Shown here: positions 8,888-18,184 of the stretch, one piece after another
Layout of the letters: the number at the start of each line of letters is the position of its first letter
Numbering within the stretch: the first letter of the stretch is position 1
Origin: Bradyrhizobium erythrophlei
GTDB taxonomy: Bacteria; Pseudomonadota; Alphaproteobacteria; Rhizobiales; Xanthobacteraceae
Direction of reading: 5' to 3'
Assembly: GCF_900129505.1 (NCBI RefSeq)
Contig: NZ_LT670818.1
Span: 5,861,001 to 5,925,000, forward strand
Length of the DNA: 64,000 bases
Notes under the pieces: generated by a model
Database searches by the model: none
Told to the model about the DNA's origin: nothing
Seen by the model: the letters and a program-made list of their open reading frames with translations, nothing else
Made by a program: the position numbers and the translations under genes

Positions 8888-10786
8888 ATGGCCGTCAGCG
8901 TCACATCAGCCGAAGCCCGCGACGGGCCGGTCACGACGGGTTTTTGGGCCCTGACGCTGGGAAGTATCGGCGTGGTGTTCGGCGATATCGGAACCTCGCC
9001 GCTCTATGCCTTTCGCGAGGCCGTCGCCGGCGCCGCGCAGGGCCAGCCGGTTACCCGGGTCATCGTGCTCGGGGTGCTGTCGCTGATCCTGTGGGCGCTG
9101 TTCATCGTCGTCACCGCGAAATACGTGCTGCTGCTGCTGCGCGCTGACAATAACGGCGAGGGCGGCACGCTGTCGCTGATGGCGCTGGGGCAGCGGGCGC
9201 TTGGCCGCAGGAGCTGGCCGCTGATGGCGCTGGGAGTTGTCGGCGCCTCGATGTTCATCGGCGATTCCATGATCACGCCCGCGATTTCGGTGTTGTCGGC
9301 GGTCGAGGGTCTCAAGCTCGCCACGCCGGCGCTCGAGCACTATGTGGTGCCGCTGACGGTCTTCATCCTGGTCGTGCTGTTCGCGGTTCAGAGCGGGGGC
9401 ACCGCGCGCGTGGCGTCCGCCTTCGGGCCGGTCATGGTGGTCTGGTTCTCCGTGATTGCGGTGATGGGTCTCATTCATATCAGTGACGACCCTTCCGTGC
9501 TGGCCGCAATCAATCCCTGGTACGCCCTCGATTTCCTGCTCACGCACGGGACTATCGGACTGGTGACGCTGGGCGCGGTGTTTCTGGCCGTGACCGGCGG
9601 TGAGGCGCTCTATGCTGATTTGGGCCATTTCGGCCGCAAGCCGATTCAGGCCGGCTGGCTTTATTTCGTGCTGCCATCGCTGCTGATCAATTATTTCGGC
9701 CAGGGCGCATTGGTGCTCTCCAATCCCGCCGCGATCGAGAATTCCTTCTACCGGATGGTGCCGGAAATCCTGCTGTTGCCGTTGGTCGTGTTGGCGACCG
9801 CCGCGACCGTGATCGCGAGCCAGGCGGTGATCACGGGCGCCTATTCGCTGACCCGCCAGGCGGTGCAGCTCGGCCTGTTGCCGCGCTTTGAGGTCCGCTA
9901 CACCTCGGAGACGCACGCCGGCCAGATTTATCTGCCTCGCGTGAACCGGCTGTTGCTGATCGGCGTTTTGCTGCTGGTGCTGCTGTTCCGCACCTCGAGC
10001 AATCTGGCTTCCGCCTACGGGATCGCCGTCTCCACCACCATGGTTGCCGACGGCATCATGGGTTTCGTGGTGATCTGGAAGTTGTGGAACTGGCGCGCCG
10101 CCAGCGCCGCGGCGTTGATCGTGCCGTTCGTCGTCGTCGACACGACTTTTTTCAGCGCCAATCTCTTGAAACTGCTCGAAGGCGCGTGGGTGCCGCTGCT
10201 GTTCGGGATCGCCATGGCGGTCATGATCTGGACCTGGCGCCGCGGTTCGGGAATCCTGATCGTCAAGACCCGTCGCATCGAGGTTCCCCTGAACGACCTG
10301 ATCAAAAGCCTCGAAAAGCGACCGCCGCACATCGTCAAGGGCACCGCGGTGTTCCTGACCAGCGATCCGAGTTTCGTGCCGACGGCGCTGCTGCATAATC
10401 TCAAGCACAACAAGGTGCTTCACGAGCAAAACGTGATCCTGACCATCGAGACCGCGCAGACGCCGCGGGTCGACCAGACCGAGCGGGTCCGGATGGAAAA
10501 GATCAGCGACCGGTTTTCGACCGTCCGGCTGCGCTTTGGCTTCATGGAATCCCCGAACGTTCCCAAGGCGCTGGTGATCGCGCGCAAGCTCGGCTGGCAA
10601 TTCGATATCATGTCGACGTCGTTTTTCGTGTCGCGGCGCGCGCTGAAACCTTCGGCGCAGTCTGGAATGCCGTTATGGCAGGACCATCTGTTCATCGCGA
10701 TGAGCCGATCGGCCAACGACGCCACCGACTATTTCCAGATTCCGACCGGGCGGGTGGTTGAAGTCGGCACCCAGGTGACCATCTAG
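8888..10786 (+). CDS. kup: Kup-type low-affinity potassium transporter (copy 1)
   Basis: This 632-residue membrane protein has the Kup/HAK/KT hallmark [14 protein letters not shown] at the N-terminus, about 12 hydrophobic segments and the hydrophilic C-terminal domain ([21 protein letters not shown]...). Kup proteins are K+/H+ symporters of the inner membrane. ATG 8888 is chosen; a GTG at 8867 would add seven hydrophobic residues. Copy 2 lies about 120 bp downstream, and the proteins are nearly collinear, including the very C-terminus [11 protein letters not shown]. Confidence 0.92.
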   Translation: MAVSVTSAEARDGPVTTGFWALTLGSIGVVFGDIGTSPLYAFREAVAGAAQGQPVTRVIVLGVLSLILWALFIVVTAKYVLLLLRADNNGEGGTLSLMALGQRALGRRSWPLMALGVVGASMFIGDSMITPAISVLSAVEGLKLATPALEHYVVPLTVFILVVLFAVQSGGTARVASAFGPVMVVWFSVIAVMGLIHISDDPSVLAAINPWYALDFLLTHGTIGLVTLGAVFLAVTGGEALYADLGHFGRKPIQAGWLYFVLPSLLINYFGQGALVLSNPAAIENSFYRMVPEILLLPLVVLATAATVIASQAVITGAYSLTRQAVQLGLLPRFEVRYTSETHAGQIYLPRVNRLLLIGVLLLVLLFRTSSNLASAYGIAVSTTMVADGIMGFVVIWKLWNWRAASAAALIVPFVVVDTTFFSANLLKLLEGAWVPLLFGIAMAVMIWTWRRGSGILIVKTRRIEVPLNDLIKSLEKRPPHIVKGTAVFLTSDPSFVPTALLHNLKHNKVLHEQNVILTIETAQTPRVDQTERVRMEKISDRFSTVRLRFGFMESPNVPKALVIARKLGWQFDIMSTSFFVSRRALKPSAQSGMPLWQDHLFIAMSRSANDATDYFQIPTGRVVEVGTQVTI

Positions 10787-10821
10787 CGACTTATTATGCA
10801 ATTTTGCATGCCGTGGTCGCA
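10785..10821. terminator. Possible stem-loop between the two kup genes
   Basis: Directly after the first kup stop, gcgac (10786-10790) can pair with gtcgc (10816-10820). A nested atgcaa / ttgcat stem lies inside, and caaaa follows. It resembles a weak terminator or attenuator, but there is no T-run on the plus strand. Confidence 0.3.
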
Positions 10822-10908
10822 AAATCAGGCTAGGCTATGCTCCAAGCGCAGGTATAAGCCGCCTCGCTTTGCTACCATGCAGTGAAGCTTTTTGAGGCCT
10901 CCATTCCA

Positions 10909-12834
10909 ATGACCAGCGATGTTGTAGTTCCCGCCCCGGAAACGGCGGCGGCCAATGCGCGTGGCGATACCCATTCGACCGCCGGCTTCAAGGCGCTGAT
11001 GATGGGAAGCATCGGCGTCGTCTATGGCGACATTGGCACCAGCCCCCTTTATGCGCTGCGCGAGGCTGTGATCGCGGCCAGCGGCCCGGGCGGCGTCGCC
11101 AGTCCGCAGGCTGTGCTCGGGGTCGTCTCCCTGATCCTGTGGGCGCTGATCATCGTGGTGACGCTCAAATATGTGGTGATCCTGCTGCGCGCGGATAACC
11201 ACGGCGAGGGTGGAACGCTGGCGCTGATGGCGCTGGCGCAGCGCGCGGTTACCTACGGCGGCAGCGCCATCGTGCTGCTCGGCATCATCAGTGGCGCGCT
11301 GTTCTACGGCGACGCCGTGATCACCCCGGCGCTGTCGGTGCTTTCGGCGATCGAAGGTATCAAGCTCGTCACCGATTCGTTCGAACCCTATGTGGTGCCC
11401 CTGACGGTGCTTATTCTGTTTGTGCTGTTTGCGGTTCAATCGCGCGGCACGGCCCGCGTCGCGGCGTTCTTCGGGCCGGTGATGTGCGTGTGGTTCGCCG
11501 TCATCGCGATCGCGGCGATCACCCCGATCATGCGCCATGCCGAAATTCTGTATGCGCTCAATCCGCTGTATGCCGTTTCGTTCATGCTCCATCACGGCAT
11601 CATCGGCTTCGTCACGCTCGGCGCCGTGTTCCTCGCCGTCACCGGCGCCGAGGCGCTCTATGCCGACCTCGGCCATTTCGGCAAGCGGCCGATCCAGACC
11701 GCCTGGCTCTTTATCGTGCTGCCGTCGCTGGCCCTGAACTATCTGGGGCAGGGCGCGCTGGTCATCGGCGACCCCAAGGCGGTCGAGAACCCGTTCTTCC
11801 TGATGTTTCCCGACTGGGCCCTGATTCCGATGGTTGCGCTCGCCACCCTGGCGACTGTGATCGCGAGCCAGGCCGTGATCACCGGCGCCTATTCGCTGAC
11901 GCGTCAGGCCATTCAGCTCGGCCTGTTGCCGAGATTTGAAATTCGCCATACGTCAGAAGCCCATTCCGGCCAGATCTTCATCCCGCGCATCAACATGCTG
12001 CTGCTGATCGCCGTGGTTATGCTGGTGTTGATGTTCCGCTCCTCTAGCGCGCTGGCGTCGGCCTATGGTATTTCCGTGACCGGGACCATGGTCGTCACGG
12101 GCATGATGGGTTTTGTCGTCATCTGGCGGGTCTGGAGATGGTCGCCGTTCGCGGCCGCGGCGCTGATCGCGCCGTTCCTGTTTCTTGATCTCACCTTCCT
12201 GGCGGCGAACCTGTTGAAGGTGCTGGAGGGCGGCTGGGTGCCGCTGGCGCTGGGCGCCGCGGTGATGCTGCTGATGTATACTTGGCGGCGCGGCAGCCGG
12301 CTGCTGTTCGAGAAGTCCCGCAAGCTGGAGTTTCCGCTGGCCGATCTGGTGGCGATGCTGGAAAAGCGCCCGCCGCAGCGGGTGTCCGGCACGGCCGTGT
12401 TCCTGACCAGCGACCCCGTCAGCGCGCCGACGGCGCTGATGCACAGCCTGAAGCACTACAAGGTGCTGCATGAGAAGAACGTCATTCTCACCATCGAGAC
12501 CGCGCCGACGCCGCGGATCGACCCGGCCGAGCGGGTGAGGCTGGAGGAGATCAGCAAGACCTTCTCCAAGGTCACGCTGCGGTTCGGATTCATGGAGTCG
12601 CCCAACGTGCCCAAGGCGCTGGCGATCGCGCGAAAGCTGGGCTGGCAATTCGACATCATGTCGACATCGTTCTTCCTGTCGCGGCGCGCGCTCAAGCCGG
12701 CCGCGCATTCCGGCATGCCGCGCTGGCAGGACCATCTCTTCATCGCGCTCAGCCGCACCGCCAACGACGCCACCGACTATTTCCAGATTCCGAGCGGACG
12801 GGTGGTCGAGGTGGGAACCCAGGTCACGGTGTGA
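10909..12834 (+). CDS. kup: Kup-type low-affinity potassium transporter (copy 2)
   Basis: This 641-residue paralogue of the preceding gene has the motif [19 protein letters not shown], about 12 membrane segments and the same C-terminal cytosolic domain. The pair clearly arose by tandem duplication. ATG 10909 gives [11 protein letters not shown]; a GTG at 10882 would add nine residues. Bradyrhizobium and relatives often carry tandem kup genes, and the two may differ in affinity or pH range. The sequence alone does not show which is dominant. Confidence 0.92.
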   Translation: MTSDVVVPAPETAAANARGDTHSTAGFKALMMGSIGVVYGDIGTSPLYALREAVIAASGPGGVASPQAVLGVVSLILWALIIVVTLKYVVILLRADNHGEGGTLALMALAQRAVTYGGSAIVLLGIISGALFYGDAVITPALSVLSAIEGIKLVTDSFEPYVVPLTVLILFVLFAVQSRGTARVAAFFGPVMCVWFAVIAIAAITPIMRHAEILYALNPLYAVSFMLHHGIIGFVTLGAVFLAVTGAEALYADLGHFGKRPIQTAWLFIVLPSLALNYLGQGALVIGDPKAVENPFFLMFPDWALIPMVALATLATVIASQAVITGAYSLTRQAIQLGLLPRFEIRHTSEAHSGQIFIPRINMLLLIAVVMLVLMFRSSSALASAYGISVTGTMVVTGMMGFVVIWRVWRWSPFAAAALIAPFLFLDLTFLAANLLKVLEGGWVPLALGAAVMLLMYTWRRGSRLLFEKSRKLEFPLADLVAMLEKRPPQRVSGTAVFLTSDPVSAPTALMHSLKHYKVLHEKNVILTIETAPTPRIDPAERVRLEEISKTFSKVTLRFGFMESPNVPKALAIARKLGWQFDIMSTSFFLSRRALKPAAHSGMPRWQDHLFIALSRTANDATDYFQIPSGRVVEVGTQVTV

Positions 12835-12960
12835 TCCCGGGCCTCATCAAATTGCCTCCCGGAGCTTGATTTTCGCCGCCTGAGAGGCGAGGTTGGCTGT
12901 GAAGGCGAGGCCTCGGAAATCGTTGCTGAATTCGCTCTAACCGTCGCTGGGAGGAATTGC

Positions 12961-13287
12961 GTGGGTCAACAGGTCACCGATTTGACGCCGGAGGAAGTCT
13001 CCAGGGGCATGGCCGAGGGACGCTATCTCCTGGTCGACGTCCGCGAGCCGAACGAGGTTGCCGCCGAGGCCTATCCCGGCGCCGTCGTCGTTCCCCTGTC
13101 CAGCTTCGATCCCAAGGCGATCCCCGATCCCGGCGCCAAGCAGGTGGTGTTTGCCTGCCGCTCGGGGAAGCGGTCGGTCACCGCCTCGCTCGCGGCCCAG
13201 GCCGCGGGCCTTGCCTATGACAAGCATCTTGCGGGCGGAATGCTGGCCTGGAAGGCTGCGGGATTGCCGACCAAGACCGGCGGCTGA
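12961..13287 (+). CDS. Rhodanese-like domain protein
   Basis: This 108-residue single-domain rhodanese has LVDVREPNE at the N-terminus and the active-site loop FACRSGKRS with catalytic Cys66, followed by AGGMLAWKAAGLP. Such proteins move sulfane sulfur between small thiols or proteins. The start is GTG 12961, supported by a strong gggagga 6 bp upstream. The aminotransferase gene begins eight bases after its stop, so the two are co-transcribed. Confidence 0.88.
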   Translation: MGQQVTDLTPEEVSRGMAEGRYLLVDVREPNEVAAEAYPGAVVVPLSSFDPKAIPDPGAKQVVFACRSGKRSVTASLAAQAAGLAYDKHLAGGMLAWKAAGLPTKTGG

Positions 13288-13295
13288 CGGCCGCC

Positions 13296-14459
13296 ATGAC
13301 GTCCATGAACAAGGTGTTTGCCGAGCTTCCGGTCACGATTTTCGAGGCCATGTCGCAGCTTGCGCGCGACAACAATGCCATCAATCTCGGTCAGGGTTTT
13401 CCCGACGATCCCGGCCCTGAGGACATTCGCCGCGCGGCGGCGGATGCGGTGATGGACGGCTACAACCAGTATCCCTCGATGATGGGCCTTCCGGAGCTGC
13501 GGCAGGCGATCGCGGCCCATTACGGGCGCTGGCACGGACTTGAGCTAGATCCCATGAGCGAGGTGATGGTGACCTCGGGCGGCACCGAAGCGCTGACCAG
13601 CGCCATCCTGGCGGTGGTCGAGCCCGGCGACGAAGTCATCGTGTTCCAGCCGGTCTATGATTCCTATCTGCCGATCATCCGCCAGGCCGGCGGCATTCCG
13701 CGCCTGCTGCGCCTCGAACCGCCGCATTGGCGGCTCTCCGAGGAGATGCTGCGAGGCGCCTTCAACCACAAGACCAAGGCCGTGCTGTTCAACAATCCGC
13801 TCAATCCGGCGGCCGTGGTCTATCCGCGCGAGGACCTCGAATTGCTGGCGCGGTTCTGCCAGGAGTTCGACACGGTCGCGATCTGCGACGAGGTCTGGGA
13901 GCATGTCGTGTTTGACGGCCGTGAGCATATTCCGCTGATCACCATTCCGGGCATGCGCGAGCGCACCATCAAGGTCGGCTCCGCCGGCAAGATATTCTCG
14001 CTGACGGGCTGGAAGATCGGCTTTGTCTGCGCGGCGCCGCCGCTGCTGCGGGTCGCCGCCAAGGTGCACCAGTTTCTCACCTTCACTACCGCGCCCAATC
14101 TTCAGGTCGCGGTCGCCTACGGACTCGGCAAGACTGCGGAGTATTTTTACCAGATGCGCAACGATCTGGCGAAGAGCCGCGATCGTCTCACAGCCGGCCT
14201 GGAGAGCATCGGCTTCCCGGTGCTTCGTTCGCAGGGCACCTATTTCCTCACCGTCGATTTGTCGCCGCTCGGCCTCAACGAGACCGACGAGGCGTTCTGC
14301 AGGCGCATCGTGACCGACTACAAGGTGGCGGCGATTCCGGTGTCGGCGTTTTACGAACGGGATGCCGTGACCTCGGTGGTGCGGTTCTGCTTCGCCAAAA
14401 ACGATAAAACCCTCGACACCGCGCTGGAGCGTCTGCACGACGCGGTGCATCGCCGATAA
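13296..14459 (+). CDS. Class I/II PLP-dependent aminotransferase
   Basis: This 387-residue fold-type I aminotransferase has INLGQGFPD near the N-terminus, VTSGGTEAL for phosphate contacts, NNPLNPAA for the substrate and cofactor ring, and the PLP lysine K232 in VGSAGKIFSLTGWKIG. It resembles methionine / kynurenine / glutamine transaminases (YbdL type). ATG 13296 is taken; ATG 13305 is possible. It sits between a rhodanese and a polyamine-type binding protein. A sulfur amino acid substrate would fit the rhodanese, but that is inference. Confidence 0.88.
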   Translation: MTSMNKVFAELPVTIFEAMSQLARDNNAINLGQGFPDDPGPEDIRRAAADAVMDGYNQYPSMMGLPELRQAIAAHYGRWHGLELDPMSEVMVTSGGTEALTSAILAVVEPGDEVIVFQPVYDSYLPIIRQAGGIPRLLRLEPPHWRLSEEMLRGAFNHKTKAVLFNNPLNPAAVVYPREDLELLARFCQEFDTVAICDEVWEHVVFDGREHIPLITIPGMRERTIKVGSAGKIFSLTGWKIGFVCAAPPLLRVAAKVHQFLTFTTAPNLQVAVAYGLGKTAEYFYQMRNDLAKSRDRLTAGLESIGFPVLRSQGTYFLTVDLSPLGLNETDEAFCRRIVTDYKVAAIPVSAFYERDAVTSVVRFCFAKNDKTLDTALERLHDAVHRR

Positions 14460-14470
14460 GAGGTCGAAAG

Positions 14471-15580
14471 ATGGGTGACCCCTGCCGCTTCCGACCGCGA
14501 TATGCCGTCGCGATGGCCGTGCTGCTGGCGGCGCTGTCGCCGGCGCGGGCCGCGGAGCGCACCGTCAATTTCTACAACTGGTCGAACTACATGGCGCCGG
14601 GGGTGCTGGAGGACTTCACCAGGGAAACCGGCATCAAGGTGGTCTACGATACGTTCGACGCCAACGAGACACTGGAAACCCGGTTGCTCGCCGGCAAATC
14701 CGGCTATGACGTCGTCGTTCCCACCGCCTATTTCCTGCAGCGCCAGATCAAGGCCAGTATTTTCCAGAAGCTCGACAAGTCGAAGGTGCCGAACCTCGCC
14801 AACGCCTGGCCGGTGGTGACCAAGCAGCTCGCGATCTACGACCCCGGCAATCAATACGCCGCCAATTACATGTGGGGGACGACCGGCATCGGCTACAACG
14901 TCAAGATGGCGCAGAAGATTCTGGGTCCCGACGCCAAAATCGACAGCTGGGACATCGTGTTCAAGCCGGAGAACCTCGCCAAGTTCAAGGACTGCGGCAT
15001 CCACATGCTGGATTCCGCCGACGACATCTTTCCTGCCGCGCTGGGCTATCTCGGCCTCGATCCCAATTCGACCAAGCAGGCGGACCTCGAAAAGGCCGCC
15101 GATCTCGTCACCAGGATCACGCCCTATGTCCGCAAGTTTCATTCATCGGAATATCTGAGCGCGCTGGCGACCGGTGAAATCTGCTTCGTGGTGGGCTGGT
15201 CGGGCGACATCATGCAAGCGCGCAGCCGCGCCGCGGAGGCCAAGAGCGATGTCGAGATTGGCTACGCCATCCCGAAAGAGGGCGCGCAGATGTTCTTCGA
15301 CAATCTGGCGATCCCCGCCGACGCCAGCAATGTCGCGGAAGCCTATGAACTGATCAACTATCTCTACCGGCCCGAGGTCGCTGCAAAAAATTCCGATTTC
15401 CTGTCCTACGCCAACGGCAATCTGGCGAGCCAGAAGCTGGTCGATCCGAAGATTCTCGGCGACAGGAACATCTATCCGGACGAAGCGACGCAGCAGAAGC
15501 TGTTCGTGATCACCGCGCGTGATCCGGCGACCCAGCGCATCATCAACCGGCTCTGGACCAGGGTAAAGACGGGCAGGTAG
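14471..15580 (+). CDS. PotF/PotD-like polyamine ABC substrate-binding protein
   Basis: This 369-residue protein has a signal peptide (AVAMAVLLAALSPARA, cleavage near residue 26) and then VNFYNWSNYMAPGVLEDFT, typical of putrescine/spermidine-binding proteins of the PotD/PotF family. LETRLLAGKSGYDVVVPT and the C-terminal VAEAYELINYLYRPEVAA also fit. It begins 11 bases after the aminotransferase stop. The permease and ATPase genes that normally accompany it are absent: the next gene is lpxXL on the other strand. It may serve a transporter encoded elsewhere. Confidence 0.88.
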   Translation: MGDPCRFRPRYAVAMAVLLAALSPARAAERTVNFYNWSNYMAPGVLEDFTRETGIKVVYDTFDANETLETRLLAGKSGYDVVVPTAYFLQRQIKASIFQKLDKSKVPNLANAWPVVTKQLAIYDPGNQYAANYMWGTTGIGYNVKMAQKILGPDAKIDSWDIVFKPENLAKFKDCGIHMLDSADDIFPAALGYLGLDPNSTKQADLEKAADLVTRITPYVRKFHSSEYLSALATGEICFVVGWSGDIMQARSRAAEAKSDVEIGYAIPKEGAQMFFDNLAIPADASNVAEAYELINYLYRPEVAAKNSDFLSYANGNLASQKLVDPKILGDRNIYPDEATQQKLFVITARDPATQRIINRLWTRVKTGR

Positions 15581-15609
15581 GGGCACCTCTTGGCCCCGAG
15601 CCTTCAGTT

Positions 15610-15743
15610 CGTCATGCCCCGCCAACGGGTCGGCGCGAAGCGCCGCCCGATGACAGGCCCCGGCGGGGCATCCAGTACTCACGATCTGCGTTTGATTCGA
15701 AACGGCGGCGTTTACTGGATCACCCGCCTGCGCGGGTGACGAC
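15610..15743. repeat. Intergenic palindromic repeat cluster
   Basis: The 10-bp arms atgccccgcc (15614-15623) and ggcggggcat (15662-15671) are exact inverses. Further on, cacccgcctgcgcgggtg forms a second tight hairpin. The segment around ctggatcacccgcctgcgcgggtgacgac is a widespread intergenic element in Bradyrhizobium. It separates the convergent PotF-like and lpxXL genes and may help terminate both transcripts. Confidence 0.7.
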
Positions 15744-15762
15744 AAACTCGCTTGTATTTCCG

Positions 15763-16695
15763 CTACCGCCAGCGGCGGTGCAGCCACAGCCATTGATCCG
15801 GATATTCGCGGATCCAGCCCTCGACCACCGAAGTGACCGCCTGCGTCGTGCCCTGAATGTCGATCTGGCCGGAGGCGTCGCGCACCGGCTGTACTTCTTC
15901 CGATAATTCGGCGCGAAACCTGTGGCCGGGCAGGCGGATGATGCGCACGCCATGGATCGGGCAGTCGACCTGCCGCAACAGCCGCGCCAGCATCGGATTG
16001 GCCCTGGTCTTGCGGCCGAAGAAGGTCACCTCGACGCCGTTGGTCAGGTACTGGTCGACCAGCATGGCGACGTGCTGGCCGTTTTGCAGGGCCTCGGCCA
16101 GCCGCAGCGGCGCGTCGCGGCCGGCCGGAATCAGCGTTCCCATCTTGACGGCGCGCAGCTCTTCGATGATGCGGTTGGCCGACTGGCTGTTGGGCCGGCG
16201 AAACAGGATCGTGGCGTCCAGCCCATGCGCGACCGCGGCCACGGCCGGCAGTTCCCAGTTGCCGAGATGGCTCGCAAAGATCAGCGCCGGCTTGCCGTCG
16301 AGCCGCAGCTGGGCAAACAATTCGTGGGTGCGCAGCGGAATTTCGATCCGGCTGGCCTCGGGGTGCGCGGGATCGTGATGCCAGACGTGGTCGAGATGGG
16401 CGAATTCGGCGCCGAGCCGTCCGAGGTTATCCCAGACGCCCGCGAGAATGGTCTCGATTTCCTTTGGCGATTTTTCCGGGAAGGCGGCGGTCAAATTGGC
16501 GCGGCCGATCTTTTGCTCGCGCGTCAGCGGTCCGATGGTGCGCAGAATCCGGCCGAACAAATTGGCGGTCTTGATCGGATCGAAATAGCGGGTGGTGCGC
16601 AACAACGCGATCGTCAACGCGCCGACCGCGGCGTCACCGAGCGGCTTGGTCGCATCGCGGATGCGGGCTTTGGTACGAAGCAGCTGCGGATGCAT
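15763..16695 (-). CDS. lpxXL: Lipid A very-long-chain acyltransferase (HtrB/LpxL family)
   Basis: This 310-residue protein has an N-terminal membrane anchor and the acyltransferase motif FASHLGNWE with H143 and E148 (HX4D/E), followed by LFRRPNS and DQYLTNGVEVTFFGR. It ends WLWLHRRWR, as many family members do. It transfers a hydroxylated C28 chain from AcpXL to lipid A at the inner membrane. It is the last gene of the acpXL operon, 85 bp after the fabF stop. The symbol follows from this operon position. Confidence 0.9.
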   Translation of the reverse strand: MHPQLLRTKARIRDATKPLGDAAVGALTIALLRTTRYFDPIKTANLFGRILRTIGPLTREQKIGRANLTAAFPEKSPKEIETILAGVWDNLGRLGAEFAHLDHVWHHDPAHPEASRIEIPLRTHELFAQLRLDGKPALIFASHLGNWELPAVAAVAHGLDATILFRRPNSQSANRIIEELRAVKMGTLIPAGRDAPLRLAEALQNGQHVAMLVDQYLTNGVEVTFFGRKTRANPMLARLLRQVDCPIHGVRIIRLPGHRFRAELSEEVQPVRDASGQIDIQGTTQAVTSVVEGWIREYPDQWLWLHRRWR

Positions 16696-16780
16696 CAGAA
16701 GCCAACGGCGATTTCGGTCGCGCTCGTATCGCCGCCTGGCAACGTGGCGTCAATCGTCCGCATCGGAATGTCCGAGCCGG

Positions 16781-18058
16781 TCAAACCGGCTCGCCGGTCA
16801 AAACCAGCACGGCATTCTGGCCGCCGAAGCCGAATGAATTCGACATCACGGCAGTGACGCGGGCGTCGCGGGCCTTGTTGGGGACCACGTCGAAGGGGAT
16901 CGCCGGATCCGGAACGTCGTAATTGATGGTCGGCGGAATCCGCTGATGCTCGAGCGTTAGCAGCGAGAAAATCGCTTCGACCGCACCGGCCGCCGAGAGG
17001 GTGTGGCCGACCATCGACTTGTTGGAGGATACCGGGATCGCGCCGGTGCGCTCGCCGAACACGGTCGAGATGCCCAGATATTCCATCTTGTCGTTTTCCG
17101 GCGTGCCGGTGCCGTGGGCGTTGATGTAGTCGATCTGGTGGGGATCGAGGCCCGCATCCGACAAGGCGTTGCGCACGCATCCGATGATCGGCTTGCCGTC
17201 GGGGCTGGAGCGGGTGCGGTGGAACGAATCCGCCAGTTCGCCGCAGCCGGCGACGACTCCGAGGATCTTCGCGCCGCGCGCGGTGGCGGCCTCATAGCTT
17301 TCCAGCACCAGCGCGCCGGCGCCTTCCGCCATCACGAACCCGTCGCGGTTCTTTGCAAACGGGCGCACCGCGCCCTGCGGCGGGTCGTTGTGGGTCGACA
17401 GCGCCGACAGCAATGAGAACCGAACCAGCGCCTCCGGATTGACGGAGCCGTCGGTGGCAACGCACAGCGCGGCGTCCGCCTCGCCACGGCGAATGGCCTC
17501 GACGCCGAGCTGGATCGCGCTGGCGCCGGAGGCGCAGGCGGTCGACAGCGAAATCGGCGACCCCTTGGTGCCGAAGGTCTCGGCGAGATGATCGGCGACC
17601 GAGCCGAACATGAACCGGTGATGATATGGGACGAATTTTTCGCGGCCGCTGACGCGCAGCAGGGCGTCGTAGGTGAATTCAGGCTGCCCGACCGCGTGTG
17701 CCAGCTCGAACCGCTGCGGCCACTCGACCTCAACCGGCGCGACCGCGAGAAACAGCGGACCGGGAAAGTCACCCTTGCTGCCGATGGCGGCCTGGGCGAT
17801 GGCCTCCTCGGTTGCGATATCGGCCAGCCGTTCCGAAAGATCGGTCGATGAAAAGGGCTCGACAGCGACAAAATCGACCGCACCGGCCATTGTCGTCTTC
17901 AGGCCGTCGGTGGGAAAGCGCGTGATGGTCCGTATGCCGGATTCGCCCGCGGTGAGCTTGTTCCAGTTGTCGGCCTTGCCGGCGCCGAGCGAGGTGACCA
18001 CGCCCATGCCGGTAACGACGACGATCGGCCTTCCCTGTTTATCGCGTGGTGCTGTCAT
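16781..18058 (-). CDS. fabF1XL: Beta-ketoacyl-ACP synthase, catalytically intact
   Basis: This 425-residue FabF-type condensing enzyme has all three catalytic residues: Cys175 in SLSTACASGASAI, His315 in INAHGTGTPEND, and His352 in NKSMVGHTLSAAG. It elongates acyl chains on AcpXL toward C28. I chose ATG 18058 (MTAPRDKQG) rather than an upstream ATG at 18130, because the extra 24 residues look non-homologous. It follows the nucleophile-less paralogue by 126 bp, and the two may form a heterodimer. Confidence 0.9.
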   Translation of the reverse strand: MTAPRDKQGRPIVVVTGMGVVTSLGAGKADNWNKLTAGESGIRTITRFPTDGLKTTMAGAVDFVAVEPFSSTDLSERLADIATEEAIAQAAIGSKGDFPGPLFLAVAPVEVEWPQRFELAHAVGQPEFTYDALLRVSGREKFVPYHHRFMFGSVADHLAETFGTKGSPISLSTACASGASAIQLGVEAIRRGEADAALCVATDGSVNPEALVRFSLLSALSTHNDPPQGAVRPFAKNRDGFVMAEGAGALVLESYEAATARGAKILGVVAGCGELADSFHRTRSSPDGKPIIGCVRNALSDAGLDPHQIDYINAHGTGTPENDKMEYLGISTVFGERTGAIPVSSNKSMVGHTLSAAGAVEAIFSLLTLEHQRIPPTINYDVPDPAIPFDVVPNKARDARVTAVMSNSFGFGGQNAVLVLTGEPV

Positions 18059-18184
18059 GTTTTCCCCGCCCGTCGCCAGCATGATCCGGAAAAGCGCAAG
18101 CCGGTTTTCCGAAAGACCATGCTCAAACAAAAGGATAGCGCCAGACTCTGATTCAACGCGTTGAATCGGAGTTTGGCGCCGTGT

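Noticed and set aside
8906..10600. 564-codon open frame antisense to the first kup gene
   Set aside because: Composition (HDQRR-rich) is that of a mirror frame; the sense frame encodes a clear Kup protein.
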